DNA from: Sphingomonas sp. LaA6.9
Lineage (GTDB): Bacteria; Pseudomonadota; Alphaproteobacteria; Sphingomonadales; Sphingomonadaceae
Length of the DNA stretch: 64,000 nucleotides
Reading direction: 5' to 3'
Assembly: GCF_022601895.1 (NCBI RefSeq)
Contig: NZ_JAKVIO010000005.1
Coordinates: 92,039-156,038 of the forward strand
Shown: piece after piece, positions 1-8,210 of the stretch
Position numbering within the stretch: the first letter of the stretch is position 1
How the letters are laid out: each line of letters begins with the position of its first letter
Notes under the pieces: model-generated
What the model was told of the DNA's origin: nothing
What the model saw: the letters and a program-made list of their open reading frames with translations, nothing else
Databases searched by the model: none
Made by a program: the position numbers and the translations under genes

Positions 1-362
1 CCACGGGCATCTACACTATCCCCGAGGCCAGCATGGCCGGAGCAACCGAAGCCGCGTTGCGCGAGCAAGGCGTGGACTTCATCGTCGGCCGCGCGCGCTA
101 CGCCGACCTTGCGCGCGGAGATATCATCGGTGACGAGACCGGCTTTCTGAAGCTGATCTTTCGTCGCGCGGACATGCGCCTGCTCGGCGTCCATGTCATG
201 GGCGAGCAGGCGACCGAACTCGTCCATGTCGGGCTCATAGCCCTGCTCGCTGAAGCCGACGCGGACCTCTTCAACCGCGCCTGCTTCAATTACCCGACGC
301 TGGGTGATCTCTACAAATATGCGGCTTATGACGCGATCGTACAGCGTGAAGGACAGGCATGA
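1..362 (+). CDS. sthA: Soluble pyridine nucleotide transhydrogenase-like flavoprotein, C-terminal part (gene cut by window edge)
   Basis: The frame is open from base 3 (codons T-G-I-Y-T-I-P-E-A-S) to the TGA at 360-362, so this is the 3' third of a gene that starts outside the window. The residues match the C-terminal dimerisation domain of the pyridine nucleotide-disulfide oxidoreductase family: a GIYTIPEAS-type entry, then GVHVMGEQATELVHVG, then a FNYPTLGDLYKYAAYDA tail. That tail is typical of Si-specific NAD(P)+ transhydrogenase, which moves reducing equivalents between NADH and NADPH in the cytosol. The active-site disulfide and FAD-binding parts are missing, so a related dihydrolipoamide dehydrogenase-like enzyme cannot be fully excluded. 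The next gene converges on it with a 6-bp gap. Confidence 0.8.
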   Translation, partial: TGIYTIPEASMAGATEAALREQGVDFIVGRARYADLARGDIIGDETGFLKLIFRRADMRLLGVHVMGEQATELVHVGLIALLAEADADLFNRACFNYPTLGDLYKYAAYDAIVQREGQA

Positions 363-368
363 TCGCGG

Positions 369-1223
369 TCAGCGTCCCGGCGAGGGCGCTTGCGAAGGCA
401 GGTTGAAACGATCGAACGATTCGGGTGGCTGCGCCTTTATGAATGCCTGAAGCTGCAGCATCGGTTCCTGGGATTCGGTGATTCCGCCCGTGGTCGGCCG
501 ATTGATGTCGAGGATCAGCACCATGAAGATCCCGAGCAACAGGAACAACACCAGTGCCGTTTTCCGGCTCGCGTTTCCGGTGACGACATAACCGATCACG
601 CCGGCGGTGATGAACTGGTACAGGAACAGCACAAGGAAAACCTCGGATGGAACCTGCGCCTGACGCCCCGCCTTGCGTACAGCATCCATGTCTATGAGCT
701 CGTTCATCGTTTCGAGGAACGCACTGGAAGAAGGATAGGGACGCATCGACGGAAACGCTGCGACGGTTTCCGTCCAGAGATCGGCAATCAGGCGATCGCT
801 GGTTGCGAGCAAAGGCCGCTGCGCCGGGCTCGGCGGCGTGGTGGCAAGCGATATCCGGGTATCGGTATAGTCCGCAAGCAGCTTGCTCATCCGCGCCCGA
901 TGGGGCTGCTCCAGCAGTTGGGCGCGCAAATAGGTGGTGCCGATCGCATTCGCTTCGAGCAGGACATTTCCGCGGCGCGCATCGAAGCGATCGACCGCCA
1001 GTGAAAAGGTGAAGGCAACCAGCAGCGCCATCAATCCCATGATGGCGGGCACCATCATGCCCTGTTCGCCGTCCTCGCTTTCGCCGGCAATTCCCCGGGC
1101 ATGATTATGCCGCCGTCGCAGCGCCCAGCCAATCAGCGATGCACCAATCATTCCGCCGAACATCACGAGGCCGATTGCCCATAGCGGCGTCTGAACGAGC
1201 CAGTTGCTGAAGGCCGTGAGCAT
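369..1223 (-). CDS. DUF4239 (bestrophin-like) membrane protein
   Basis: A 284-residue protein. The start at 1223 is chosen because GGAG lies about 6 nt upstream; the longer frame adds a low-complexity extension without hydrophobic character. Hydrophobic segments lie near residues 10-32, 60-80, 200-222 and 230-250, with a soluble helical region between the two pairs. The pattern of two N-terminal and two C-terminal membrane spans, with an FDARRGNVLLEANAIGTTYLRAQLL stretch after the second span, is the DUF4239 / bestrophin-like arrangement. Function is unknown; it resembles channel or stress-associated membrane proteins. Family assignment rests on the topology and that conserved stretch. Confidence 0.7.
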   Translation of the reverse strand: MLTAFSNWLVQTPLWAIGLVMFGGMIGASLIGWALRRRHNHARGIAGESEDGEQGMMVPAIMGLMALLVAFTFSLAVDRFDARRGNVLLEANAIGTTYLRAQLLEQPHRARMSKLLADYTDTRISLATTPPSPAQRPLLATSDRLIADLWTETVAAFPSMRPYPSSSAFLETMNELIDMDAVRKAGRQAQVPSEVFLVLFLYQFITAGVIGYVVTGNASRKTALVLFLLLGIFMVLILDINRPTTGGITESQEPMLQLQAFIKAQPPESFDRFNLPSQAPSPGR

Positions 1224-1485
1224 CGCGCTTCTCCGCTTTCCTGTTGACGCGTCCGATAGCGATTCAATCATGCCGTCATCGCCTGCAACCGTGCATCGGC
1301 ATTTTACCCGACCCGATGTCGAAAATTCGCTCAACCGCACAAGGCAGGCGTGCCGCGGACCGCACTATGCCAACCGCCCCGTTTGCGCCGCGCGGATCGG
1401 CATCAATCCCCGGCGGACACAGGGTATTTCCCGATGTACGGCATGCGCGGGGAGCGGTAGCCACGACGTTCGAGGGAGACCGCGC

Positions 1486-2709
1486 TTGATCAGCACCCTG
1501 GTTCCGAATCGGCCCGTCCGCGCAGCATCGTGGTTGCGAGCGCTGCTCGCGTTCGTGATGCTGCAACTGCTCGTGACCGGGTGCGCGACACCCGAGCGCC
1601 TTCCCGCGGTGCCGACGGCATCGACGATTCAGGCGGACACCGGGATGGGGCCCATCCGCTTCTTCGTAAGGCGCGACGTTTCGGGTTTTGAGGCGGAAGC
1701 GAAGCAATCGCTGGCGCGTGAGCTGGCATATCGCGCCAGCATGGGCCAGCACGGCCCGCTGCCGCCCGCATATTTCCTCGCGATTTCGGGCGGTGGCGAC
1801 AATGGGGCGTTCGGGGCGGGCCTGCTCAACGGCTGGAGTGCGGCGGGCACGCGTCCCGAATTCAAGGCGGTCACCGGGATCAGCACCGGTGCGCTGATCG
1901 CGCCCTTCGCCTTTCTCGGCCCCAAATATGATCCCGTTCTGGAAAAGGTCTACACCCAAGTGTCGCAGCGCGACATCTTCAAGATGCGCGGCATGATCAA
2001 GGGATTTTTCAGCGACGCGATGGCGGACACGACGCCGCTTTACGAACTCGTCACACGCTATGCCGATCAGGCGCTGCTCGACGCCATTGCGGCGGAATAT
2101 GAGAAGGGCAGGCTGCTGCTCGTCGGCACCACCGCGCTCGATTCGCTCGAGCCCGTCATCTGGAACATGACCGCGATCGCGGCGAGCAAGGATCCGCGCG
2201 CGCCCGAGCTGTTCCGGCGTATCCTCGTCGCATCGGCCTCGATACCCGGTGCCTTCCCGCCCATGATGCTCGATGTCACCGCAGGGGGGCAGCGCTATCA
2301 GGAAATGCACGTCGATGGCGGCACGATCGCGCAGGTCTTTCTCTATCCGCCCTCGATGCATCTCGACCAGGCGGGTGCATCTGCGGGCCGCAAGCGTATC
2401 CTCTACATCATCCGCAACGCGCGGCTCGATCCCGACTGGGCCAGCGTCGACCGGCGGACGCTGCCCGTCGCGACGCGCGCGATCTCGGCGCTGACGCAGA
2501 CGCAGGGCATTGGCGACCTGTACCGGATCTACACGACGACCAGGCGCGACGGCATCGATTACAATCTCGCCTTCATCCCGCCGACATTCACCGTGCCGCA
2601 TCGCGAGGAGTTCGACACCAACTATATGCAACAGCTCTATGCGGTCGGCCAGCAGATGGCGGCCAAGGGCTATCAATGGCAGAAGTTCCCGCCTGGCTAT
2701 TCCGAATAG
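1486..2709 (+). CDS. Patatin-like phospholipase, lipoprotein
   Basis: A 407-residue acyl hydrolase predicted to be lipid-anchored. A TTG start at 1486 is preferred: GAGGGAGA sits 7 nt upstream, and the protein then opens with a signal peptide ending in the lipobox V-T-G-C (Cys33). Upstream in-frame ATGs would add about 94 residues overlapping the divergent gene and would bury the signal peptide. Catalytic elements of the patatin fold are present: the oxyanion-hole glycine run GGGDNGAFG (102-110), the nucleophile elbow G-I-S-T-G (Ser133) and the DGG aspartate (Asp277). It probably cleaves lipid acyl esters at the periplasmic or outer-membrane face. It is divergent from the DUF4239 gene, with overlapping promoter space. 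Confidence 0.85.
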   Translation: MISTLVPNRPVRAASWLRALLAFVMLQLLVTGCATPERLPAVPTASTIQADTGMGPIRFFVRRDVSGFEAEAKQSLARELAYRASMGQHGPLPPAYFLAISGGGDNGAFGAGLLNGWSAAGTRPEFKAVTGISTGALIAPFAFLGPKYDPVLEKVYTQVSQRDIFKMRGMIKGFFSDAMADTTPLYELVTRYADQALLDAIAAEYEKGRLLLVGTTALDSLEPVIWNMTAIAASKDPRAPELFRRILVASASIPGAFPPMMLDVTAGGQRYQEMHVDGGTIAQVFLYPPSMHLDQAGASAGRKRILYIIRNARLDPDWASVDRRTLPVATRAISALTQTQGIGDLYRIYTTTRRDGIDYNLAFIPPTFTVPHREEFDTNYMQQLYAVGQQMAAKGYQWQKFPPGYSE

Positions 2710-2736
2710 CGTCGGGAGCCTGACATGTTCGCCCTT

Positions 2737-3186
2737 TCAAGATTCGGTCGATCCAAGCAGGCGGGCCTTGCTGTATTTGATCACATCCATCACCGCCGCG
2801 GTCATGACCGCGGTCGAAAGACCGAACATGATGACGCCATTGGCCGCCTCCAGCGGGCCAAACAGCCGCCAGTCCTCGGACATGACGATATCGCCATAGC
2901 CCAGACCCGCATAGTTGACCCCCGAATGGTAAAAGGCGGTGATGAAGGAATCGAACTCACCGATCAGCATGAACAGCGCCGCCCACATGCCAATCTGGGT
3001 CAGATTTCCCAGCATCATCAGCATCATCGTTATCGAAAGCAGGCCGAAATCCTGCAACCGCGTGCTTCCTCGGGAATGCTCGATCCTGAAACGCGCGTAC
3101 CAGCGCAGGCATGTGGTCACGAAAACCGACTGGAGCATCAGGCAGAGCAACAGCATCGCAAGGCCAATCAGCAGATGAACCAGCAT
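2737..3186 (-). CDS. Potassium channel-like pore protein
   Basis: A 149-residue membrane protein with hydrophobic helices near residues 3-24, 47-75 and 113-140. Between the last two lies a pore loop with A-G-L-G-Y-G-D (93-99), closely resembling the K+ selectivity filter TxGYGD, followed by the W-R-L-F-G-P-L-E-A-A-N-G motif seen in short bacterial ion-channel proteins. It probably forms a tetrameric cation (K+) channel of the inner membrane. The start is supported by AAGAGG upstream. No ligand-binding or RCK domain is present. It converges on the patatin gene, with 27 bp between the stop codons. Confidence 0.75.
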   Translation of the reverse strand: MLVHLLIGLAMLLLCLMLQSVFVTTCLRWYARFRIEHSRGSTRLQDFGLLSITMMLMMLGNLTQIGMWAALFMLIGEFDSFITAFYHSGVNYAGLGYGDIVMSEDWRLFGPLEAANGVIMFGLSTAVMTAAVMDVIKYSKARLLGSTES

Positions 3187-3457
3187 GTCACACCTCTTTC
3201 ACGGCGCGTCCCGACAGGTGATGCACCTATTCACAGCTGCGGCCATCTTGCAATGGGAAGACGGGCAATATCGTCTGCGGCGGCGTGGCATCGAAACCGG
3301 GCGTCCCGCATTGACATAACACAATGGGCGCCGGGCGCGGAGGATGTAGGATTTTTGAGCGGCCACGGCGCTTTGCGGGTGCAATGCACGCGCGACGCCG
3401 GTGTTGGGTAATAGCGGGCCGGCCCCATCGTTGCTGCACACTGCAAGGAGAGTGTCG

Positions 3458-4549
3458 ATGTCAACTGCGCCCACTCCCGACCCCGCTTCGCAGCATGCGC
3501 CGCCGCGAACATTGCTCGATGTGCTGATCCGCGCGGGACTGATCGCCGTGCTGGCGATCTGGTGCTACCGCGTCTTCCATCCCTTTTTGAACCTGATGGT
3601 CTGGTCGGTGATACTCGCGGTAACCCTCTATCCGTTGCAGGTGATGCTCAGGCGCCGCCTCGGCACCAAGGAGGGGCGTAATGCAACGCTGATCGTGCTG
3701 GTTTCGATCGCGATTCTGCTCGTGCCGATCTATCTGCTTATCGCATCGGTTTCGACCTCGGTGGAGGAAGCGCTCGCGCTCACCAGGGGTGGCAGCCTTC
3801 ATATCTCTCCTCCCGATCCCTCGATCGCGGCGTGGCCGCTGATCGGCAAGCCATTGCACGCCTTCTGGCTGCAGGCGGCCACCGACCTGACCGCGCTGAC
3901 GCAGAAGCTCGCGCCGCAGATCCGGGAGGCCAGCCTGACAGTGCTGACGATATTGGCGGGATTCGGCATCGGCCTCGTCATGTTCATCGTCGCGCTCATC
4001 CTGGCCGGGGTCATCATGGCCTATGGCGAGAATGGCAGCCGCAGCGCGGTGCAGATCTCCTCGCGCATCTTCGGGCCGGACCGGGGCGCGCATGTCGCAC
4101 AATTGTGCACGGCCACCATCCGCGCAGTCGCGCAGGGCGTCGTCGGCATCGCGTTCATCCAGATGCTGCTGATCGGCGTCGGTTTCGCGCTCAAGGGCAT
4201 TCCCGGAGCCGGCCTGCTCGCCATGGCGGTGCTGTTGCTGGGAATCATGCAACTGCCCGCCACGCTCATCACCGTCCCGGTGATCGCATATGTCTTTGTG
4301 ACCGAGGGCGCGACCCTCCCGGTCATCATCTTTTCGGTCTATGTCTTTGTCGCGGGGCTCGCGGACAATGTGCTCAAGCCATTGCTGCTGGGACGTGGTG
4401 TGGACGTGCCCATGCCCGTCGTGCTGATCGGCGCGCTGGGCGGCATGGTCACCGGCGGCACCATCGGGCTGTTCATCGGCCCGGTGATTCTCGCCGTGGG
4501 CTACGAGCTCTTCTGGCAATGGGTCAGACAGTCGCCGCAAGACTCGTGA
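3458..4549 (+). CDS. AI-2E family transporter (permease)
   Basis: A 363-residue polytopic inner-membrane protein with about eight hydrophobic segments: paired helices around residues 20-55 and 70-95, a soluble loop, then helices from about residue 150 to the C-terminus. The glycine-rich stretch ending GALGGMVTGGTIGLFIGPVILAVGYEL is the hallmark C-terminus of the AI-2E/PerM family. Members have been linked to autoinducer-2 export or to Na+/H+ antiport, so the substrate here is not known. The start at 3458 is chosen because AAGGAG sits 7 nt upstream. Confidence 0.85.
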   Translation: MSTAPTPDPASQHAPPRTLLDVLIRAGLIAVLAIWCYRVFHPFLNLMVWSVILAVTLYPLQVMLRRRLGTKEGRNATLIVLVSIAILLVPIYLLIASVSTSVEEALALTRGGSLHISPPDPSIAAWPLIGKPLHAFWLQAATDLTALTQKLAPQIREASLTVLTILAGFGIGLVMFIVALILAGVIMAYGENGSRSAVQISSRIFGPDRGAHVAQLCTATIRAVAQGVVGIAFIQMLLIGVGFALKGIPGAGLLAMAVLLLGIMQLPATLITVPVIAYVFVTEGATLPVIIFSVYVFVAGLADNVLKPLLLGRGVDVPMPVVLIGALGGMVTGGTIGLFIGPVILAVGYELFWQWVRQSPQDS

Positions 4550-4647
4550 GCCGCGGCCTCGACCCGACGCCTTTCGCTCCGAAACTCGCAAGGCGCGCAG
4601 ACCGGCGGCCGCTGTTTCAACGGCTATCCGGCCGGTACAAATGTTGA

Positions 4648-4676
4648 TGGAGAACAGATGGTGCCAGGAGAGGACT
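4648..4676. repeat. Distal attachment-site repeat (copy of tRNA-Leu 3' end)
   Basis: The sequence matches 17555-17584 at all but two substitutions and one missing C. It runs through TGGAGAACA, the CCA-end complement TGGTGCC and AGAGGACT. It has the same orientation as the tRNA copy, as expected for an att direct repeat bounding an element integrated at a tRNA 3' end. The copy here stops resembling the tRNA after GGACT, so it is not a tRNA gene. Confidence 0.6.
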
Positions 4677-5144
4677 GTAAGGTGACGTGTATGATTTTGT
4701 AATCAACACCTTAGCCTAATGCACGCGGCAAGCGCATACCCTCAAATGTAGTCTCAGAAGCGGAAGCTGGGGAGGTTCGATGCCCAGGTGATTTGCTCGA
4801 ACATAAAATTTCTCGATCACTTGGGGCCTCGAATTGGGCATGGGTCATGTCCTTCCGTATCAGTTTCCGGAAGTGCGGCAATCGGCGAGATAGCCGCCAT
4901 TTTGCGCCTGCCAGCCGGAGCGACGACTTACGCCGGCAAGTCAGCCATTCAGCGTGCGTTTTCGGCTGCGCGAAAGCCGCCATTCTTTTCTCTGGCTTCG
5001 TGAGCAATCTGCGCCTGGCGGTCTTGCTGGTCCCCAGGCAATTCTCACGCTGGAACTTGGCGGCCAATCTGCCTGAGGTAAGTTTGACAGGGTCGGTAGT
5101 GGCAGGTGAGGGGCCTGCCCGACAATCGGTGAAGGACGCCGCGA
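4677..5144. other. Non-coding or degenerate stretch inside the left island end
   Basis: No recognisable gene. Short open frames exist on both strands, but none has a convincing ribosome-binding site, domain or codon pattern. The stretch holds a 12-nt ATACCCTCAAAT (4736-4747) shared with the integrase end of the island, and an inverted pair AAGGTG / CACCTT around 4680-4713. It looks like attachment-site flank plus decayed DNA. Confidence 0.5.
4736..4747. repeat. Copy of the integrase-side arm repeat
   Basis: ATACCCTCAAAT is identical to 17435-17446, where it is followed in tandem by ATACCCTCAGAT. It lies about 60 bp inside the distal att repeat. This matches the position of arm-type integrase-binding sites, which flank core sites in tyrosine-recombinase elements. 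The role is inferred from position only. Confidence 0.45.
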
Positions 5145-5420
5145 ATGCCCAGGTCTCGCTTCCTGACTGCCCTTCTTGGCTTCCTCACCGCCTGTGCGAG
5201 TGTGGCGGTCGCGCAAGAACTCAGTCCTGCCGAACGCGATGAACTTGAATCACTGCAGCAACCCGAAAGCTGGTTCCCTGAGCAGACGCGCAGCACTCGC
5301 CGGATCGTTGACGGGCAGGCGCTTGACCCCAGGTTTCAGTTTCTCCTCGCCAGAAGCAGCCGGCGCATAGTCGCGCGGGAAAACCCGCTGTTGGCCGCCA
5401 CGCGACGCACGGTGCGATGA
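5145..5420 (+). CDS. Small exported protein of unknown function
   Basis: A 91-residue protein with a clear signal peptide: a basic start (MPRSR), a hydrophobic core to about residue 18, and a V-A-V-A-Q cleavage-like end near residue 24. An L-T-A-C at residues 14-17 could alternatively be a lipobox. The mature part is charged and rich in Arg and Ser, with no recognised domain. GAAGGA lies about 10 nt upstream of the ATG. It converges on the sensor kinase gene (10-bp gap). It is inside the island, so it may be cargo; function unknown. Confidence 0.5.
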   Translation: MPRSRFLTALLGFLTACASVAVAQELSPAERDELESLQQPESWFPEQTRSTRRIVDGQALDPRFQFLLARSSRRIVARENPLLAATRRTVR

Positions 5421-5429
5421 CCGCAGCCA

Positions 5430-6596
5430 CTAACCGCTTGAGCGGGCTTTCGACTGGCGGATCTCGTCCTGAATCTCGAGCGGAAGGCGGATCGTCGATC
5501 GGAAGCCGCGCTCCGCCGGCCCTGCCTCGAGATTTGCGGTGTTCCCATAGCGCAGCGAAAGCCGGGATCTGGTATTCTGCAGTCCGATGCCGATCCGTCC
5601 GGAATCGCTCTGTGCAAAAGATGCGTCCGGCCCGTTGTCCTCGACCGTGATGACCAACTCGTCCTCGTCCTGACGGGCCGACACACGAAGCACGACCGTT
5701 TCGGTGGAGTTGGTCACCGCGTGCTTGATGGCATTTTCGACGAGCGGTTGCAGGATGAAGTTCGGAACCAGCGCATCTTCGAGGTCCACCGGGAGTGCCA
5801 GTGATACCTGCAAGCGATCTCCGAACCGGAAGCATTCGATCGCCAAATAGGTATCGACGATGTCAAATTCGTCGCTGAGCAGATTGTCGTGGCTATGCCC
5901 CGAATCCGCAACATCCCGCAGGAACCCGGCCAGCTTCTCCACGGTCTGGTTGGCTTCATCGTGCCGCCCCTCAATAATCAGCGTGGAGACAGCGCCCAAC
6001 GTGTTGCACATGAAGTGCGGGTTCAGCTGAAGCCGAAGAAGCGAGAGCTCCGTCGACGCCGCCTTGCGCTCGGCATCGGCAGCCCGGGCCAGTTGCGCAT
6101 TGGCTTCGGCTTCCGCCACCAATTGCAGGCGCTCGCGCTTCCGTGCTTCGTCATTGTGGAGCAGCGCCATGATGGCGGCCGCCCAAAGGCAGAAGGGCAC
6201 GAACCAGAAAAGACCGCCCGCCAGAACATTTTCCCTCGTGACGGCGGTCGCCACTGTCAGGTGCTCCGCATCGGGGCCAAGCAAAGTCCGGATGAGCTGA
6301 AATCCGACGTCAAAGACGAAGACGAGGACAAATATCGTAGCGATCGCCGCGACCGCCTGCCGCTTGATCGGCAAGGTCATCAGACGGGCGAGGATATGAA
6401 AGACCACGAGCCCTGTGACCGTCGCATAGACGATGGTCGTGGCATCCAGCGGAACATTTATCCAGCGATAGTTATATCCGCGCAGAACTGCGCTTATCGA
6501 CGTCACCAGGACGAAACTGACCCAGTAGAGCATCGCGATGGGGACAATGCCCATGTTGATGGAGCCCCTTGATCGGGCCCACCCTAACTTTGCCAT
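5430..6596 (-). CDS. LytS-type sensor histidine kinase
   Basis: A 388-residue membrane kinase. The ATG at 6596 is chosen because GGGAG sits 9 nt upstream; an in-frame ATG at 6656 lacks any such site. Four hydrophobic helices lie at about 17-38, 52-72, 80-103 and 127-147, then a coiled segment (148-190). The His_kinase (PF06580) signature follows: L-N-P-H-F-M-C-N-T-L with His194 as phospho-acceptor, the N-box PLVENAIKHA (about 284-293), a DNG (about 320) and G-I-G-L-Q-N-T-R. Such kinases pair with LytTR regulators. No regulator is adjacent; the only one in the island is at 16350-17105, at the other end. It probably senses an envelope or membrane signal; the ligand is unknown. Confidence 0.88.
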   Translation of the reverse strand: MAKLGWARSRGSINMGIVPIAMLYWVSFVLVTSISAVLRGYNYRWINVPLDATTIVYATVTGLVVFHILARLMTLPIKRQAVAAIATIFVLVFVFDVGFQLIRTLLGPDAEHLTVATAVTRENVLAGGLFWFVPFCLWAAAIMALLHNDEARKRERLQLVAEAEANAQLARAADAERKAASTELSLLRLQLNPHFMCNTLGAVSTLIIEGRHDEANQTVEKLAGFLRDVADSGHSHDNLLSDEFDIVDTYLAIECFRFGDRLQVSLALPVDLEDALVPNFILQPLVENAIKHAVTNSTETVVLRVSARQDEDELVITVEDNGPDASFAQSDSGRIGIGLQNTRSRLSLRYGNTANLEAGPAERGFRSTIRLPLEIQDEIRQSKARSSG

Positions 6597-7067
6597 GGCG
6601 CGGATCTCCCCCCTGGCGCAGCGGACAAGTTGGCCGGCTCGCCCCCACCGGCTCATATCGAGAGTAACGACATCACGATAGTGGACCGGACCTTACGAGG
6701 TAAATAGCTGATTTTCGTTACCGCATTCGCCCGCGGAATAGAGCGTCGGCATGCGGAAAGCGCTGTGCATTCTTGCTCGTCGCTTCAACCGACACGGTCG
6801 TCGCAACATACAAACCAAAGCACTGAAAGCGGTTCAAAAAGTCGCAGTTCCACGGAACTCGCTGGACCCAGGAAACCGCTTCTAGATATTCCTCCTTCTA
6901 GAATGCGGCGGGGCGGTTTTTTCCTCCAAAAGCCGCCCCATTCCCTGCTGCGACGCGGATGTCCTGACAGATCGCGCATCGATGCAGCGTTCTGGCTATG
7001 TCGCGGCTACCTGACGGCCGCCGGACACTGCGCGATCGCCGTTTTCGACGTCCCGGCAGGATGGGCG
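6597..7067. other. Intergenic stretch between sensor kinase and secreted-protein genes
   Basis: About 470 bp with no supported gene. It holds the kinase's ribosome-binding site and presumably its promoter, since the gap is too long for simple read-through from the upstream gene. It also holds a GC-rich inverted repeat (6910-6939, listed separately). The only open frames are short, with composition typical of chance frames. Confidence 0.5.
6910..6939. terminator. Possible transcription terminator hairpin
   Basis: Inverted repeat GGGGCGG (6910-6916) / CCGCCCC (6933-6939) with a 16-nt spacer containing a T-run after the first arm and AAAA before the second. It sits downstream of the minus-strand secreted-protein gene (ends 7068), so it could end transcription of the autotransporter cluster before the kinase gene. 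The long loop makes this a weak call. Confidence 0.35.
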
Positions 7068-7577
7068 TTATTGCGCGTCGGACTGCGGCCCGTCGGCGCC
7101 CTCCGCGGCGCATTTGTCCGCATAAAGCAGCCCGACATGCTGCATTCGCTGCGACATGAAAGTCTGCCGTTCGATAACCGGCTGCAGAGCCTTCATCATT
7201 GCTTCCGCCCGGTCGTCGCCGCCCATCGCCGAAGAGAGCGTCGCATCGATCCCCATGCCGATCAGTCCACCTGCGCCAGGTATCAGCGTGCTCGCCAGAC
7301 CCGACAGGGCCTGCTTCGCGAGGCTCCCCGCCTTCTGCTTGGCCAGCACTCCAGTTGTCTCCTGCTTCGCAAGCTTCTCGACCTGCCCCGTCATCGCGAG
7401 AAGTTCGGCGTCCAGCGCGCTCATCTCTTCCTGCAACTGGGCACAGGTCAGCGCCTGATCTCCCGGCTTCCCAGCCTCGAGAGAGACATCATCCGCGTCT
7501 TGCGAAGCCATTGCGGAGGATCCCGCCGCAAGTGCGGCGGCAGCGATCATCGACCGGGCTACTGTCCTGAACATCAT
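7068..7577 (-). CDS. Secreted two-cysteine protein (paralogue 1)
   Basis: A 169-residue exported protein. The signal peptide ends around A-M-A-S (residues 22-25). The mature part has L-T-C-A-Q-L (residues 43-48), a charged helical stretch, a glycine-rich hydrophobic middle (PGAGGLIGMGID, about 98-109) and a C-terminal helix ending in L-L-Y-A-D-K-C. Its neighbour at 7670-8143 has the same plan (LTCPQI, hydrophobic middle, L-Y-Q-R-R-C), so the two look like diverged duplicates. The two shared cysteines could form a disulfide. GAGG lies upstream of the start. It is the same strand as the giant autotransporter and 92 bp beyond its partner. Function unknown. Confidence 0.72.
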   Translation of the reverse strand: MMFRTVARSMIAAAALAAGSSAMASQDADDVSLEAGKPGDQALTCAQLQEEMSALDAELLAMTGQVEKLAKQETTGVLAKQKAGSLAKQALSGLASTLIPGAGGLIGMGIDATLSSAMGGDDRAEAMMKALQPVIERQTFMSQRMQHVGLLYADKCAAEGADGPQSDAQ

Positions 7578-7669
7578 GTCATCAACCTCATTTTGTGGGC
7601 GAGCCCTGGCGTCACTGTGCGTGCGGCGGGGACGGTGGAGTCATTCGCGGGAGGCAGGCGCGAGCGAGC

Positions 7670-8143
7670 CTATTTCCCTCGCGCGACGCAGCGCCGTTGG
7701 TAAAGGCCATGCAGATAATCCATCCGATCGAGCGCGAAGTCGAACTGCGTCTGGATTGGCGCATATGCCTTCTTGATGTCGTTGCTGGAGCTTTTGAGGT
7801 GCGCGGTGCTGCCCAGGGTTCCGACCGCAGTGGCGATGGGCGGTGGGACCGACAGTGCCATTGAGAGGAGCGCCACGCCCTGCGCCGCGACGGCTATTGC
7901 CTGAGTCTCAGCGCTCGGATTCACATCAACCTTGTTCAGCGCGTCCTGCAGGATGGCTAGTTCCTCGTTGCGGAAATGCACCTCGGCAAGGATCTGCGGA
8001 CAGGTGAGCTTCGCGTCTCCGGGAACGCTGGTCCGAGCCGTCCCCACCGCGCTCGCGGTTTGCGCGACGCTCGGTGACGAGGCGAGCAGAATGGAGGTGA
8101 TCACAATACGCCCGCATTGGCCGGAGTAGGTCAGTTTCGACAT
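7670..8143 (-). CDS. Secreted two-cysteine protein (paralogue 2)
   Basis: A 157-residue exported protein. The ATG at 8143 is preferred over 8155 because GGAG lies 7 nt ahead of it. The signal peptide ends near P-S-V-A-Q (about residue 28). The mature part has L-T-C-P-Q-I, an acidic helix, a hydrophobic segment with L-S-M-A-L-S-V-P-P-P-I-A, and a terminal helix with L-D-R-M-D-Y-L-H-G-L-Y-Q-R-R-C. Cysteine placement and the closing L-Y-x-x-x-C match the protein at 7068-7577. It lies 67 bp after the autotransporter stop on the same strand, so co-transcription is likely. A chaperone, anchor or partner of the autotransporter is possible but unproven. Confidence 0.72.
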   Translation of the reverse strand: MSKLTYSGQCGRIVITSILLASSPSVAQTASAVGTARTSVPGDAKLTCPQILAEVHFRNEELAILQDALNKVDVNPSAETQAIAVAAQGVALLSMALSVPPPIATAVGTLGSTAHLKSSSNDIKKAYAPIQTQFDFALDRMDYLHGLYQRRCVARGK

Positions 8144-8210
8144 CGAATGCTCCATTGACGGGGTCGGACATGCGGGCGGGACAGTCGGAACTATCCCGCC
8201 CGCCGCTTGC

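Noticed and set aside
1204..1485. Upstream ATG extension of the patatin gene
   Set aside because: It would bury the lipobox signal peptide and overlap the divergent DUF4239 gene. TTG 1486 has GAGGGAGA at good spacing.
4788..5003. A 71-residue frame near the left island end
   Set aside because: No ribosome-binding site, no domain, and codon use is unlike the neighbours.
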